A DNA stretch of 33,999 nt from NCBI GenBank assembly GCA_025057395.1, contig JANWXU010000034.1, positions 1-33,999 of the forward strand, given 5' to 3'. How positions within the stretch are numbered: the first letter of the stretch is position 1; each line of letters starts with the position of its first letter. The position numbers and the translations under genes were made by a program. Below the pieces are notes generated by a model. It saw only the letters and a program-made list of their open reading frames with translations, was not told where the DNA came from and ran no database searches. This DNA comes from Bacteroidia bacterium. Its GTDB lineage: Bacteria; Bacteroidota; Bacteroidia; J057; JANWXU01. Below, piece by piece: positions 18,503 through 27,774 of this stretch.

Positions 18503-20713
18503 ATGGAATATATTGAGCACTCCATAGAACTGCAAGAAGGTCAAATTTTTCATATTGAAACAGGTCGCCTTGCAAGACAGGCAGATGGGGCGGTAGTATT
18601 GAGGGTCAAGGATACCATGCTCCTGGCAACCGTGGTAGCTGAACGAAATATCGACCCGGATATAGACTTTTTGCCCCTTTCTGTAGACTATAAGGAAAAT
18701 TATTCCTCAACAGGTAAAATTCCGGGAGGTTTTTTTAAGAGAGACGGTAAGCTAAATGAGCATGAAATTCTAATTTCACGTATCGTAGATCGCTCTATTC
18801 GCCCTCTTTTTCCGGAAGATTACCACGCAAATATTCAAGTAATTATCTCCCTTATTTCAGCCGATAAGGAGGTACAGCCAGATGCTTTAGCCTGTGTAGC
18901 CGCTTCAGCAGCTATCTGTGTTTCTGACATCCCCTTCCCAGATCCTGTTTCTACAGTAAGAGTTACATACAAAGACGGTAAATACCACATAAATCCTACT
19001 TACACCGAGATGGAAAATGTGTTGTTGGATTTGATGATTGCCGGTACCAACGATTCAATTGTAATGGTAGAAGGGGAAATGAATGAAGTTTCTGAGTCTG
19101 TAATGATGGAGGCCTTCCGCTTTGCCCATGAGTACATAAAAAAGTTAAATGGATTTCAATTAGAGCTAAGGAAATTAGTAAATAAAAAACCAAGAGAATA
19201 TCCACGGATTCCTTTTGACCCGGAGCTGTATGCAAAATTAAAGGAATTAGTAGGCCAACGCGTAGCTAGCGTTTGCGAAGAATTTCTTCCTAAACAACAG
19301 CGGTCTCAAAAGTTCGAAGCCCTTCATCAAGAAGCTCTTAATACGTTTCTTAGTCCCACTGATCCTCCAGAAAGAAGGAAGCAGATTAATGAATATTTTG
19401 AAAAATTAAAGAGCGAAATTATGCGGTCCATGATTCTTGATAAAGGGATTCGGCTAGATGGAAGAAGGACAGATGAAATTCGTGATATATGGTGCGAAGT
19501 GGGTTTTTTACCACGTTCACATGGTTCCGCTATTTTCACTCGGGGCGAAACACAAAGTTTAACTACCGTTACTCTAGGTACTAAGCTAGATGAGCAAACT
19601 ATAGACTACGCTACTATACAAGGTTCTAAAAGGTTTATGCTCCAATATAACTTTCCAGCCTTTTCAACCGGAGAAGTTAAGCCTCTAAGAGCGCCGGGTA
19701 GGCGTGAAATTGGGCATGGTAATCTAGCTGAACGAGCCCTGAAAAACCTAGTGCCCGAAGATAATGAATATACTATTCGAGTAGTTTCAGAAATTTTAGA
19801 ATCAAATGGCTCTAGTTCAATGGCCACTGTATGTGCAGGCACCCTAGCTTTAATGGATGCTGGCATACAAATTAAAAGACCCGCATCGGGTATAGCTATG
19901 GGCTTGATTATAGAAGGCGATCGGTATGCTATTCTCTCAGACATTTTAGGAGACGAAGATCACCTTGGAGATATGGATTTCAAAGTGGCGGGTACTAAAA
20001 ATGGTCTTACTGCTTGTCAAATGGACATAAAGGTAAGAGGCTTATCTTTTGAAATTTTAGCAAAGGCGCTAGAACAGGCCAAAAAGGGTAGGCTCTATAT
20101 TCTAGAAAAAATGTTAGAAACTATTTCTGAACCGCGGCCGGAGCTTTCAGTTTTTGCTCCTCGAATTGTAAAATTTGAAATCCCAGCAGATAGTATTGGA
20201 GCGGTTATTGGGCCAGGCGGCAAAGTCGTACAGGAAATTCAACGACAAACAGGGGCTACTATTGTAATAGAAGAAGTAAATGGAGTAGGAGTAGTAAGTG
20301 TGTCTTCTCCTAATAAAGACTCTTTAGACGCTGCTCGAAATTGGATAAAGGGCATTACAGCAGAACCCGTTATCGGGGATACTTACCTAGCTAAGGTAAA
20401 AAATATTAGAGAGGCAGGTGCATTTTGTGAATTCTTACCTGGCAAAGATGGATGGTTGCATATTTCAGAAATTTCCCATGAAAGGTTGGAATCTATTGAA
20501 GATGTTATTAAAGTGGGTGATACGTTTAATGTAAAATTAGTGGGCTTAGACCCCAAAACTAAGAAGTTTCGCCTTAGCAAAAAAGCCCTAGAGCCTCCCC
20601 TTAAAAATGAAAAGCCCAATAATAAATCAAAAAGCAGCAGCCCCTATTCAAGTGGTAGTAGTACTTCTCACACTAAAAATCAGGGAGGGAACCGACCTCC
20701 AAGTAGAAGGTAA
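18503..20713 (+). CDS. pnp: Polyribonucleotide nucleotidyltransferase (PNPase)
   Basis: PNPase is a phosphorolytic 3'-to-5' exoribonuclease working as a trimer in mRNA turnover. The 736-residue protein shows two RNase PH-type domains, with SVDYKENYSSTGKIPGGFFK in the first and the LGDEDHLGDMDFKVAG metal-site region near residues 480-496 in the second. Next come a KH domain from about 556 (IGAVIGPGGKVVQEIQ) and an S1 domain from about 624 (GAFCEFLPGKDGWLHISEIS). The last ~45 residues are a low-complexity Lys/Asn/Ser-rich tail ending in basic residues, a variable part of the family. Length and order are standard. It is co-transcribed with rpsO and followed by a terminator at 20740. Assignment is certain. 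Confidence 0.98.
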   Translation: MEYIEHSIELQEGQIFHIETGRLARQADGAVVLRVKDTMLLATVVAERNIDPDIDFLPLSVDYKENYSSTGKIPGGFFKRDGKLNEHEILISRIVDRSIRPLFPEDYHANIQVIISLISADKEVQPDALACVAASAAICVSDIPFPDPVSTVRVTYKDGKYHINPTYTEMENVLLDLMIAGTNDSIVMVEGEMNEVSESVMMEAFRFAHEYIKKLNGFQLELRKLVNKKPREYPRIPFDPELYAKLKELVGQRVASVCEEFLPKQQRSQKFEALHQEALNTFLSPTDPPERRKQINEYFEKLKSEIMRSMILDKGIRLDGRRTDEIRDIWCEVGFLPRSHGSAIFTRGETQSLTTVTLGTKLDEQTIDYATIQGSKRFMLQYNFPAFSTGEVKPLRAPGRREIGHGNLAERALKNLVPEDNEYTIRVVSEILESNGSSSMATVCAGTLALMDAGIQIKRPASGIAMGLIIEGDRYAILSDILGDEDHLGDMDFKVAGTKNGLTACQMDIKVRGLSFEILAKALEQAKKGRLYILEKMLETISEPRPELSVFAPRIVKFEIPADSIGAVIGPGGKVVQEIQRQTGATIVIEEVNGVGVVSVSSPNKDSLDAARNWIKGITAEPVIGDTYLAKVKNIREAGAFCEFLPGKDGWLHISEISHERLESIEDVIKVGDTFNVKLVGLDPKTKKFRLSKKALEPPLKNEKPNNKSKSSSPYSSGSSTSHTKNQGGNRPPSRR

Positions 20714-20739
20714 AATAAAAAATTCTACTCCTTATTGAG

Positions 20740-20778
20740 AGCCTGGGAGAAATTATTTCCAAGGCTTTTTTGTTTTTT
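20740..20778 (+). terminator. Rho-independent terminator after pnp
   Basis: AGCCT (20740-20744) pairs with AGGCT (20762-20766). After one mismatch, an inner GGA/TCC pairing extends the stem. A T-rich run, TTTTTTGTTTTTT, follows directly (20766-20778). It ends the rpsO-pnp unit 27 bases past the pnp stop, and its T run overlaps the -33 element of the rimP promoter. Confidence 0.75.
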
Positions 20779-20799
20779 CTATATTTTGCATTAATTTTG
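20769..20799 (+). promoter_or_regulatory. Probable promoter of the rimP-nusA-infB operon
   Basis: TTTG at 20769-20772 and TAATTTTG at 20792-20799 match the Bacteroidota -33 and -7 elements with a 19-base spacer. This is the best-formed promoter I see in the window. Transcription should start near 20806, giving a leader of about 50 bases that contains the inverted repeat at 20814-20833. Confidence 0.7.
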
Positions 20800-20813
20800 T
20801 TAATAAGAAGAAG

Positions 20814-20833
20814 GGTACTAGTACTATAGTACC
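20814..20833. promoter_or_regulatory. Inverted repeat in the rimP leader (possible operator or RNA hairpin)
   Basis: GGTACTA (20814-20820) and TAGTACC (20827-20833) form a perfect 7-bp inverted repeat around a 6-base centre. It lies just downstream of the predicted start point and 23 bases before the rimP start codon. No T run follows, so it is not a typical terminator. It could be a protein-binding site or a leader hairpin; its role is inference. Confidence 0.5.
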
Positions 20834-20856
20834 ACTATTTTCATATTGGTCTATGT

Positions 20857-21354
20857 ATGGAGCCAGATATAGCTCAGGTAGAAAAAAGTATTTTTGAATG
20901 GATAGAACAAAATTTTGAAGATGTCTTTGTTATTGAAGTTAAGTGCCATAAGGGTAAGCAAAATCTATTAAGAGTAACAGTTGACAAAGATAAGGGTATT
21001 AGTATAGGGGATTGTGCTCTAATAAACAGGAAGTTACAGGAATGGCTTTTGTGCTACCCAGTATTTTTAGAAAATTATAGAATAGAGGTATCTTCCCCCG
21101 GTCTTTCTGAGCCGTTTAAGGTTTTTCGTCAGTATACCAAAAACATAGGCAGAGAAGTAATTGTCACCCTACTAAACGGTGAGAAAATCAAGGGAACCCT
21201 AGTAGCAGCACACGCTGAGCAAAACAATATTACACTACAAACACAACCCAATAGTTACAAAAATAAAAACGCAACTAAATCTAATAATACAACTATTACT
21301 ACAACAATTCCATTAAAAGAAATTAAGCATTGTTTCATCGATATCAAGATATAA
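20857..21354 (+). CDS. rimP: Ribosome maturation factor RimP
   Basis: RimP helps late maturation of the 30S subunit. The 165 residues contain an N-terminal alpha/beta domain with the family signature YRIEVSSPGLSEPF (residues 74-87), and a C-terminal SH3-like domain starting around GREVIVTLLNGEKIKGTL (98-115) and ending in IPLKEIKHCFIDIKI. Residues about 129-149 form an Asn/Thr/Lys-rich low-complexity insertion inside the C-terminal domain, which is unusual in composition. The gene heads the conserved rimP-nusA-infB order, 54 bases before nusA. An out-of-frame ATG four bases upstream of the start is ignored. Assignment is confident from both motif and context. Confidence 0.95.
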   Translation: MEPDIAQVEKSIFEWIEQNFEDVFVIEVKCHKGKQNLLRVTVDKDKGISIGDCALINRKLQEWLLCYPVFLENYRIEVSSPGLSEPFKVFRQYTKNIGREVIVTLLNGEKIKGTLVAAHAEQNNITLQTQPNSYKNKNATKSNNTTITTTIPLKEIKHCFIDIKI

Positions 21355-21408
21355 GAAAGCTCTTTTTTATTTAAATTGTTATTATTAAAAAAGTAGTCCC
21401 ACGTACGG

Positions 21409-22671
21409 ATGGCTAAAAAAGTAATAGTAGACCAAAAAAGTGATATCATCGAGAGCCTAAGCGAGTTCTCTCGTTTTAAAAATATAGACCGTGCTGCTCT
21501 AATGAAAGTATTAGAGGAAATCTTTAGGGCAATGATTCGTAAAAAGTACGGCTCTGATGAAAATTTTAATATTATTGTTAATGTAGAGAAGGGTGATCTA
21601 GAGGCTTTTCGGGAGCGCAAAATTGTTAGTGATTTAAACGTGGTGGATGAGTCGCGTCAAATACCTTTAAGTGAAGCTCTCAAATTAGATAAAGATTACA
21701 AAATTGGAGAGGAAGTAGCTGAAAAAATCAATTTCTTAGAGTTCGGGCGTAGGCACATTAGCTCAGCTAAGCAGCTATTATCTCAGAAAATTAGTGAAAT
21801 GGAAAAGCTTCTCGTGTTAAATTATTACAAGGAGCTTATTGGTGAAATTATTGTAGGTGAGGTTTATCAAGTTTGGCGAAATGAAATACTTGTTAAACAT
21901 GAAGATAACGAACTTTACCTACCCAAGTCAGAGCAAATTCCTAAAGATAAATTCAAAAAAGGGGAAATGGTACGAGCTCTTGTTCTAGATGCCTACCTCA
22001 AAAACGGCTCTCCGCGCATTATACTATCTCGTACTTCACCAATTTTTTTAGAAAGACTTTTTGAGAAGGAGGTTCCAGAAATTCTAGACGGTACTGTTGC
22101 TATCCGTAAAATTGTTAGAGAACCGGGCGAAAGAGCAAAAGTAGCGGTCGAAAGCTTTGATGATCGCGTAGACCCTGTAGGGGCGTGTGTGGGAATTCGA
22201 GGCACCCGCATTCATGGCATTATGAAAGAATTACGCAATGAATCAATTGATGTAATTCATTATACGAACATACCCCAGCTCTATATTCAAAGGGCGTTAA
22301 GTCCTGCTAAAATATCAAATATCGAGATTAATGAAAAAAAGAAAGCTGCAATCGTTTATGTTAAACAGGACCAAATTTCCCTGGCAATTGGAAAGGGAGG
22401 GCAAAATGTTAAGCTTGCAAGTAAACTTACAGGTTATGATATAGATGTTTATACCGAAACAGTTTCCGAGGAAGTAGAAGACGACGTAGAGCTCGATGAA
22501 TTTAAAGACGAAATTCAAGAGTCAATTATTGAAGAACTGAAAAAAATAGGGTGCGATACAGCAAGAAGTGTATTACAACTTTCTATTGAGGAAATTGAAA
22601 AACGCACAAATCTAAATCAAGAAACGATACAAAATGTTTTACGTATTTTGAAGCAAGAGTTGGAAGACTAA
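21409..22671 (+). CDS. nusA: Transcription termination/antitermination factor NusA
   Basis: NusA binds RNA polymerase and nascent RNA, modulating pausing, termination and antitermination. The 420-residue protein has the N-terminal polymerase-binding domain (1 to about 125, with the FRAMIRKKYG region), an S1 domain (about 135-200; YLPKSEQIP, GEMVRALVLD), and two KH domains (about 205-345). Motifs there include VAIRKIVREPGERAKVAVES, DPVGACVGIRGTRI and the second KH motif ISLAIGKGGQNVKLASKLTG. An acidic linker and one short helical repeat end the protein (about 350-420). This is shorter than the E. coli protein with its two C-terminal acidic repeats and typical of Bacteroidota. It lies between rimP and infB as in most bacteria. 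Confidence 0.97.
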   Translation: MAKKVIVDQKSDIIESLSEFSRFKNIDRAALMKVLEEIFRAMIRKKYGSDENFNIIVNVEKGDLEAFRERKIVSDLNVVDESRQIPLSEALKLDKDYKIGEEVAEKINFLEFGRRHISSAKQLLSQKISEMEKLLVLNYYKELIGEIIVGEVYQVWRNEILVKHEDNELYLPKSEQIPKDKFKKGEMVRALVLDAYLKNGSPRIILSRTSPIFLERLFEKEVPEILDGTVAIRKIVREPGERAKVAVESFDDRVDPVGACVGIRGTRIHGIMKELRNESIDVIHYTNIPQLYIQRALSPAKISNIEINEKKKAAIVYVKQDQISLAIGKGGQNVKLASKLTGYDIDVYTETVSEEVEDDVELDEFKDEIQESIIEELKKIGCDTARSVLQLSIEEIEKRTNLNQETIQNVLRILKQELED

Positions 22672-22715
22672 CTCTCTACATTACAACTCACTAAAAACTT
22701 TCTTTCTGTTTGCAT

Positions 22716-25700
22716 ATGACCGAAGAAAAAAATAAAACTCATCGCCTTTTCAAAGTCGCTAAAGAACTTAACGTGGGAAGTAGTACGCTTACTGAATTTT
22801 TGAGAAGCAAAGGAATTGAAATAGATGATAAAAATCCTAATGAAAAAATATCTACAGAAGTATATGAACTTCTAAAGTTAGAATACTCAAGTGAAAAAAA
22901 ACTAAAAGCAAAAGATAAATCAGGTAAAAAGACTATTTTTACTAAAGAGTCAAAAATGGCTTTTATTCCCCTTGCAGACCCTACGCCGGCAGAAACTCCA
23001 AGTACTATTGCTACTACTCCCTTAGTTTTCGATCTTGAGGAAGTCTCCGATTCATCCAAGGAGATAGAGCCATCCAATACAAGCGTACCTCCCCTCGAGC
23101 CGTTACCCTTGGTTTTGGAAGAAATTGATTTTTCTAGCGTTCCTGATATTATCACTACACCCAAAACAAAATTAGGTAAAAGTAAAAAAGAAACTAAAGC
23201 AACTAAAAAAGTTTCTGGAGAAATTGCTCCTTCTTCCCCCCTTTCTGAGCCTTCCTCTCCACCACTTTCAACAATTGAGCCCCTTAAAGTTGAAGACACT
23301 ACACTTACACTTGCAAACAAAGGAAGTACCAATACCGCTGAGGAAATAAAAGTGTCATCAGAACCTAAAGTAGAAGAAAACAAAATATTTCATACCCGTG
23401 AAATAGATAATACCTTCGAACTCACCCAAACTATAATAGCCCCTGCTGCTTTTTCTCCAGAAATAGAATCTGTTACAGATACGCCCGAGCAACTCCAATC
23501 AGTAAATCTAGCTCTTACTACCCCAAAATTAGAAAAAACTACCCTAGAGGAGGAGCCTATAGCACCCGAAGCTGATAGTTTTTCTCCAACCTCTAGCCCT
23601 GGTACCAAGCAAGTGCAAACTGTTAGTGCTACAGACCAACCATTCCTAGAAATTAATATTAAGTCTGAGTCTATTTCTAAACAAGCACCAGAAATCCCCT
23701 TTTTGCAAGAAAAAGAGATCGAAACTACTCCACCCATCACACTTTCTACTGATTTATTACCTGCTAGTAGTCAGGAGAAGGCAGAAAGTAATGCGCCAAT
23801 CTCTAACCAAAATACTATTGGCCTTGCCCCTGAAAAAGTCGATCTATTATCTACTACAAACAGCCTATTGTCTCCTACAGTTCAAGCTCCTATAGAAGAA
23901 AAAATTAGCGTACCCTCTTCTTTACCAGATTCTCCCGCTGCCCTAATTAAGGAACAGGAGAAGACAACAGAAGTAAACACTTTAGCGAGAAAACTGGACA
24001 GTGAATTAGAAGATAGTCCAGTTAAGAAAAATGAGTTTTCAGACGTCCTTTCTGTCTCAGAAAAAGTAAAAGAACAAATACAGCCTACAGAATCTATTTT
24101 TACTACCGAAGTAACTACCCTCGAAAAAACTGATACTACTTCTATTCCTATTCAAGAGGAATCTTCTACTAAAGTAGAAGAAAAAAACTCACTTACGAGT
24201 GAAGCCCAAGAAGTAGCCCCGAGTATACAGCAAGATACTTCCTCAACGCCCAAGGATTTTGTTATTCGGGCCAAAGACCATGCTCCTAAATTACAAGGGC
24301 TTACTATTAAGGGCAAAATAGAGCTTCCACCTCCTAAGCCCAAAAAGTCCCATTCCCTTGCTACTAAGGAAAGTACTAAAATCAAAGAAAAAGAAACTAC
24401 CAAAGAGACTGCGAGAGAAAGTATTCAAGGAGCTGCTGCGATAGCGGGAGCAAAAATTACAAGCAAAACTCAAGAAACTACTCCTTCGCAAGAAATACCG
24501 GAAATATCAATAGCGGTAGAAAAAATTGAACTACCAGCCGAATCTTTACCAACTGTAAAAATTGAAGCAACTGAAGTAAGCCCTACTACTGCTTCTGAAG
24601 CATCTGTTGCAGCACCACAAGAAAAAGAATTAGGCGAAAAGAAAAGAAGGCGAAAAAGGAAAAGGAAGAGAAAAAGTAGTAGTGAAACTTCTGCGTTACA
24701 AAATACTCCAAGCTTACAGTCCACTTCAAGCACTAAGGTAGCTCCGGGTACCTCTACCAAAAAACCTGCACTTGGAAAAAATAAATTACAGGGCATTCCG
24801 GCTACTAAACCTAAGGAGGAAATTAGTAGTCGAGAAATTCAAGAAAAGATAAAAAGTACGCTGGCAGAAATGCATAAAACCGCCAGCCGGAAAAGGCAAA
24901 TCACTCGTAAAGAAAAAAGAAATAAAAAGGCTAGTATTCTAGAACAACAAGAACTTGAAAAAATTGCAAGTTCTAATGTGCTAGAAGTTACTGAATTTCT
25001 TACGGCAAATGAGTTAGCTACCCTTATGAATGTTTCTGTAAATGAGGTGATAAAGAAATGCATGGAGCTAGGGCTTTTTGTTTCTATTAATCAGCGAATA
25101 GATGCAGACGTAATCTCACTTATCGCAGAAGAGTTCGGTTATCAAGTTAAGTTCATTTCGATTGAAGAGAGCTTTTATCAAGAGACTAAAACTGTTAATG
25201 AGGCGGAACTCCAAGAAAGGCATCCGATAGTCACGGTGATGGGGCATGTAGACCACGGAAAAACTTCTTTATTAGATTATATTAGAAGAACCAATGTAAT
25301 TGCCGGTGAAGCTGGAGGTATTACCCAGCATATTGGTGCTTATGAAGTAACGCTAGATAATGGCAAAAAAATTACTTTCTTAGATACGCCGGGGCACGAA
25401 GCTTTTACTGCTATGCGGGCTCGTGGTGCTCAAATTACAGATATTGCTATCATTGTTATAGCTGCAGACGACCAAGTAATGCCCCAAACAAAGGAGGCTA
25501 TTCATCATGCTCAGGCCGCAGGTGTACCAATGGTATTTGCTATTAATAAGATTGATAAGCCAGGTGCTAATCCAGAAAAAATTAAAGAGCAATTAGCCCA
25601 AATGAATATCTTAGTAGAAGAGTGGGGAGGAAAATATCAGTGCCAGGAAATCTCTGCTAAATACGGGAAAAACGTAAATGAGTTACTAGAAAAAGTACTT

Positions 25701-26732
25701 TTAGAAGCTGAATTGTTAGAATTAAAAGCTAACCCCAATGCTCCAGGTAGAGGAACAATCTTAGAAGCACAATTAGATAAAGGAAGGGGAGTTGTTGCCA
25801 CCATCTTAGTACAAGATGGAACTTGTAAAGTAGGGGATATCATGCTGGCTAATACTACATATGGTAGAATCAAGGCAATGTTCGATGAAAGGAATCGTAA
25901 GGTTAAGAGCGCAGGGCCCTCCACGCCAGTACAGGTTTTAGGTCTAGACGGTCTTCCGCAGGCAGGAGATAAATTCCAGATCATGGAAAGCGAAAAGGAA
26001 GCAAGAGCCCTAGCGGCTAAAAGGCAACAATTGTTACGCGAACAAAGTTTACGAATGCAAAAACGAGTTACACTTGAGGAAATATCGCGTAGGAGTGCTC
26101 ATGGCGGTAAATTCAAAGAACTTAACCTAATAGTAAAAGGAGATGTGGATGGATCAGTAGAGGCGTTGTCAGACAGCCTTATCAAACTCTCGACGGAAGA
26201 AGTGGCGGTAAAAATCATTATGAAAGGAGTAGGTCAAATTTCAGAAAGCGATGTGCTACTGGCCTCTGCGTCTGATGCTATTATTGTGGGCTTTCAAGTA
26301 CGTCCGAGCCCAGGAGCTAGGAAACTTGCGCAGCAAGAAGCCATTGATATTCGCTTGTATAGCGTTATTTATGATGCTATTAATGAAATCAAGGGTGCAC
26401 TAGAAGGAATGCTTGCTCCTACTATCATAGAGGAGGTTACCGGCGTTGCCGAAGTACGAGAACTCTTCAAAATTTCTAAAATAGGAACCGTAGCAGGATG
26501 CTTGGTATCTGATGGTAAAATTACAAGGGGAGCTTCAGTCCGGCTTATTCGAGAAGGAATTGTAATTTATACAGGCAAAATAGCCTCGTTAAAGCGCTTT
26601 AAGGAAGATGCAAAAGAAGTAACCTCTGGTTTTGAATGTGGCATTAGTATTGAAAATTTTAACGACCTAAAAGTAGGAGATATAATTGAGGCATTTACAC
26701 AAACAGAAGTTAAAAGAAACCTTAGTTCATGA
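22716..26732 (+). CDS. infB: Translation initiation factor IF-2 with unusually long N-terminal region
   Basis: IF-2 is the GTPase that places initiator tRNA and promotes subunit joining. The start is taken at ATG 22716; an in-frame TTG two codons upstream (22710) is less likely. This gives 1338 residues. An N-terminal IF2_N helix-turn unit (1 to about 55) is followed by ~575 residues of Pro/Ser/Thr/Glu/Lys-rich low complexity, a very basic [12 protein letters not shown] block near 641, and a second IF2_N-like unit (about 755-820). The GTPase domain has GHVDHGKT at 843-850, DTPGHEAF at 890 and NKID at 944. Domains II-IV fill the remainder at normal length. About 840 residues precede the G domain, longer than I expect even for this phylum. 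The stop overlaps purS by 4 bases. Confidence 0.97.
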   Translation: MTEEKNKTHRLFKVAKELNVGSSTLTEFLRSKGIEIDDKNPNEKISTEVYELLKLEYSSEKKLKAKDKSGKKTIFTKESKMAFIPLADPTPAETPSTIATTPLVFDLEEVSDSSKEIEPSNTSVPPLEPLPLVLEEIDFSSVPDIITTPKTKLGKSKKETKATKKVSGEIAPSSPLSEPSSPPLSTIEPLKVEDTTLTLANKGSTNTAEEIKVSSEPKVEENKIFHTREIDNTFELTQTIIAPAAFSPEIESVTDTPEQLQSVNLALTTPKLEKTTLEEEPIAPEADSFSPTSSPGTKQVQTVSATDQPFLEINIKSESISKQAPEIPFLQEKEIETTPPITLSTDLLPASSQEKAESNAPISNQNTIGLAPEKVDLLSTTNSLLSPTVQAPIEEKISVPSSLPDSPAALIKEQEKTTEVNTLARKLDSELEDSPVKKNEFSDVLSVSEKVKEQIQPTESIFTTEVTTLEKTDTTSIPIQEESSTKVEEKNSLTSEAQEVAPSIQQDTSSTPKDFVIRAKDHAPKLQGLTIKGKIELPPPKPKKSHSLATKESTKIKEKETTKETARESIQGAAAIAGAKITSKTQETTPSQEIPEISIAVEKIELPAESLPTVKIEATEVSPTTASEASVAAPQEKELGEKKRRRKRKRKRKSSSETSALQNTPSLQSTSSTKVAPGTSTKKPALGKNKLQGIPATKPKEEISSREIQEKIKSTLAEMHKTASRKRQITRKEKRNKKASILEQQELEKIASSNVLEVTEFLTANELATLMNVSVNEVIKKCMELGLFVSINQRIDADVISLIAEEFGYQVKFISIEESFYQETKTVNEAELQERHPIVTVMGHVDHGKTSLLDYIRRTNVIAGEAGGITQHIGAYEVTLDNGKKITFLDTPGHEAFTAMRARGAQITDIAIIVIAADDQVMPQTKEAIHHAQAAGVPMVFAINKIDKPGANPEKIKEQLAQMNILVEEWGGKYQCQEISAKYGKNVNELLEKVLLEAELLELKANPNAPGRGTILEAQLDKGRGVVATILVQDGTCKVGDIMLANTTYGRIKAMFDERNRKVKSAGPSTPVQVLGLDGLPQAGDKFQIMESEKEARALAAKRQQLLREQSLRMQKRVTLEEISRRSAHGGKFKELNLIVKGDVDGSVEALSDSLIKLSTEEVAVKIIMKGVGQISESDVLLASASDAIIVGFQVRPSPGARKLAQQEAIDIRLYSVIYDAINEIKGALEGMLAPTIIEEVTGVAEVRELFKISKIGTVAGCLVSDGKITRGASVRLIREGIVIYTGKIASLKRFKEDAKEVTSGFECGISIENFNDLKVGDIIEAFTQTEVKRNLSS

Positions 26733-26983
26733 GATATTTTGCTCAAATTAATATTCTACCCCGTGCAGAGCTATTAGACCCCAAAGGTAAAACCACCGAA
26801 ATAGCTTTACGTGGCCTAGGATTTTCAAATGTACATAACGTACGAATAGGAAAACATATTACCCTGGAGCTTGAAGCCGTTTCGTTAGAAGAAGCTTCTG
26901 AACAAGTAGAAAAAATGGCACAGCAGCTTCTTGCTAATCTTGTTATTGAAAATTACGAAATTCAACTCAAGCCTAGTTACTAG
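26729..26983 (+). CDS. purS: Phosphoribosylformylglycinamidine synthase subunit PurS
   Basis: PurS is the small subunit that, with PurL and PurQ, makes formylglycinamidine ribonucleotide in purine synthesis. The 84-residue product has the family plan: an N-terminal strand [20 protein letters not shown], then a [16 protein letters not shown] segment and a final [10 protein letters not shown] strand. Its ATG overlaps the infB stop in an ATGA arrangement, suggesting translational coupling. No purL or purQ lies in the window, so this subunit is separated from its partners and tied to the translation operon, which I find unusual. The family assignment rests on motif recognition and typical length. 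Confidence 0.9.
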   Translation: MRYFAQINILPRAELLDPKGKTTEIALRGLGFSNVHNVRIGKHITLELEAVSLEEASEQVEKMAQQLLANLVIENYEIQLKPSY

Positions 26984-27016
26984 TTAAATCGGATATAGCA
27001 ATATATTAAAAAAGCT

Positions 27017-27718
27017 ATGACAAAAAATAGTCAAATTCGTTGTATTATTATTGATGATGATGAAATTTCAAGAACTATCATTGAAAAATATATTGAAAAA
27101 ACTGAAATTTTAGAGCTCGTAGGTTCTTACGAAAGTGCAGAAGAAGGGCTAGCGCCTATACTCAACCATGAGGCTGACTTAATTTTTCTAGATATTGAGA
27201 TGCCGCAAATGACAGGGATTGAGCTTATAAAAAGTCTAATTGTCAAGCCTTATATCGTACTAATTACTGCTCAAAAAGAATATGCTCTAGAAGCTTTTGA
27301 CCTAGATGTAACCGACTATCTTTTAAAACCTTTTGATTATCCTCGCTTCCTTAAAGCTGTAGGAAAAGTTAAAGAGCTGATAGATATAGAGGCACAAGCA
27401 AAAAATAAAAGTGATATTTTTGTAAAACATCAATCTCGATATATTAAAATTCCTACCCACGAACTTTTATGGATTGAAGCTATTGGAGACTACGTAGAAC
27501 TACATACTGCCCACAAAAAATATATTGTTCACACTACTATGAAAGCTATAGAAAAAAAGCTTCCTGCTAATGAATTCCTACGCGTCCACAGGTCTTACAT
27601 AGTCCGCCTAGATGCAATTTCTGAAATCGAAGATAATACGCTAGTAATAGAAAAAAAATTAATCCCTATAGGAAAGTCCTATCGAAATCAACTAATGAAA
27701 AATTTGAATCTTCTTTAA
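27017..27718 (+). CDS. LytTR-family response regulator
   Basis: The 233-residue protein has a receiver domain (about 7-120) with acidic residues DDD at 13-15, a predicted phosphoacceptor Asp59 in LIFLDIEMP, Thr84 and Lys104 in DYLLKPF. A C-terminal LytTR DNA-binding domain (about 138-233) follows, with ELLWIEAIGDYVELHT and FLRVHRSYIVRLDAI motifs. It is a typical two-component transcription regulator of the AlgR/LytR class. No histidine kinase is encoded nearby, so it is an orphan within this window. It starts 33 bases after purS, and no terminator or clear promoter is seen in the gap, so it may be read from the infB operon. Its target genes are unknown. Confidence 0.93.
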   Translation: MTKNSQIRCIIIDDDEISRTIIEKYIEKTEILELVGSYESAEEGLAPILNHEADLIFLDIEMPQMTGIELIKSLIVKPYIVLITAQKEYALEAFDLDVTDYLLKPFDYPRFLKAVGKVKELIDIEAQAKNKSDIFVKHQSRYIKIPTHELLWIEAIGDYVELHTAHKKYIVHTTMKAIEKKLPANEFLRVHRSYIVRLDAISEIEDNTLVIEKKLIPIGKSYRNQLMKNLNLL

Positions 27719-27774
27719 GTTAGTTTTCAAACGAGATAGAAATAGAACAAAAATAGTAAAAACATTTTAGTAAG

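Noticed and set aside
20814-20833. Inverted repeat before rimP as a terminator
   Set aside because: No T run follows and the pnp terminator already lies just upstream; better regarded as operator or leader hairpin.
21355-21408. A/T inverted repeat CTTTTTTA/TTAAAAAAG between rimP and nusA as a terminator
   Set aside because: Arms contain almost only A/T pairs, the loop is wide, and the operon order rimP-nusA-infB argues for read-through.
22739-23383. Minus-strand 214-codon open frame opposite the 5' part of infB
   Set aside because: Ser/Val/Leu-rich antisense shadow of the low-complexity infB linker; no start signal or recognisable domain.
27719-27774. Convergent gap between the LytTR and acylase genes as a bidirectional terminator
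   Set aside because: I could not find an inverted repeat of useful length in these 56 bases.
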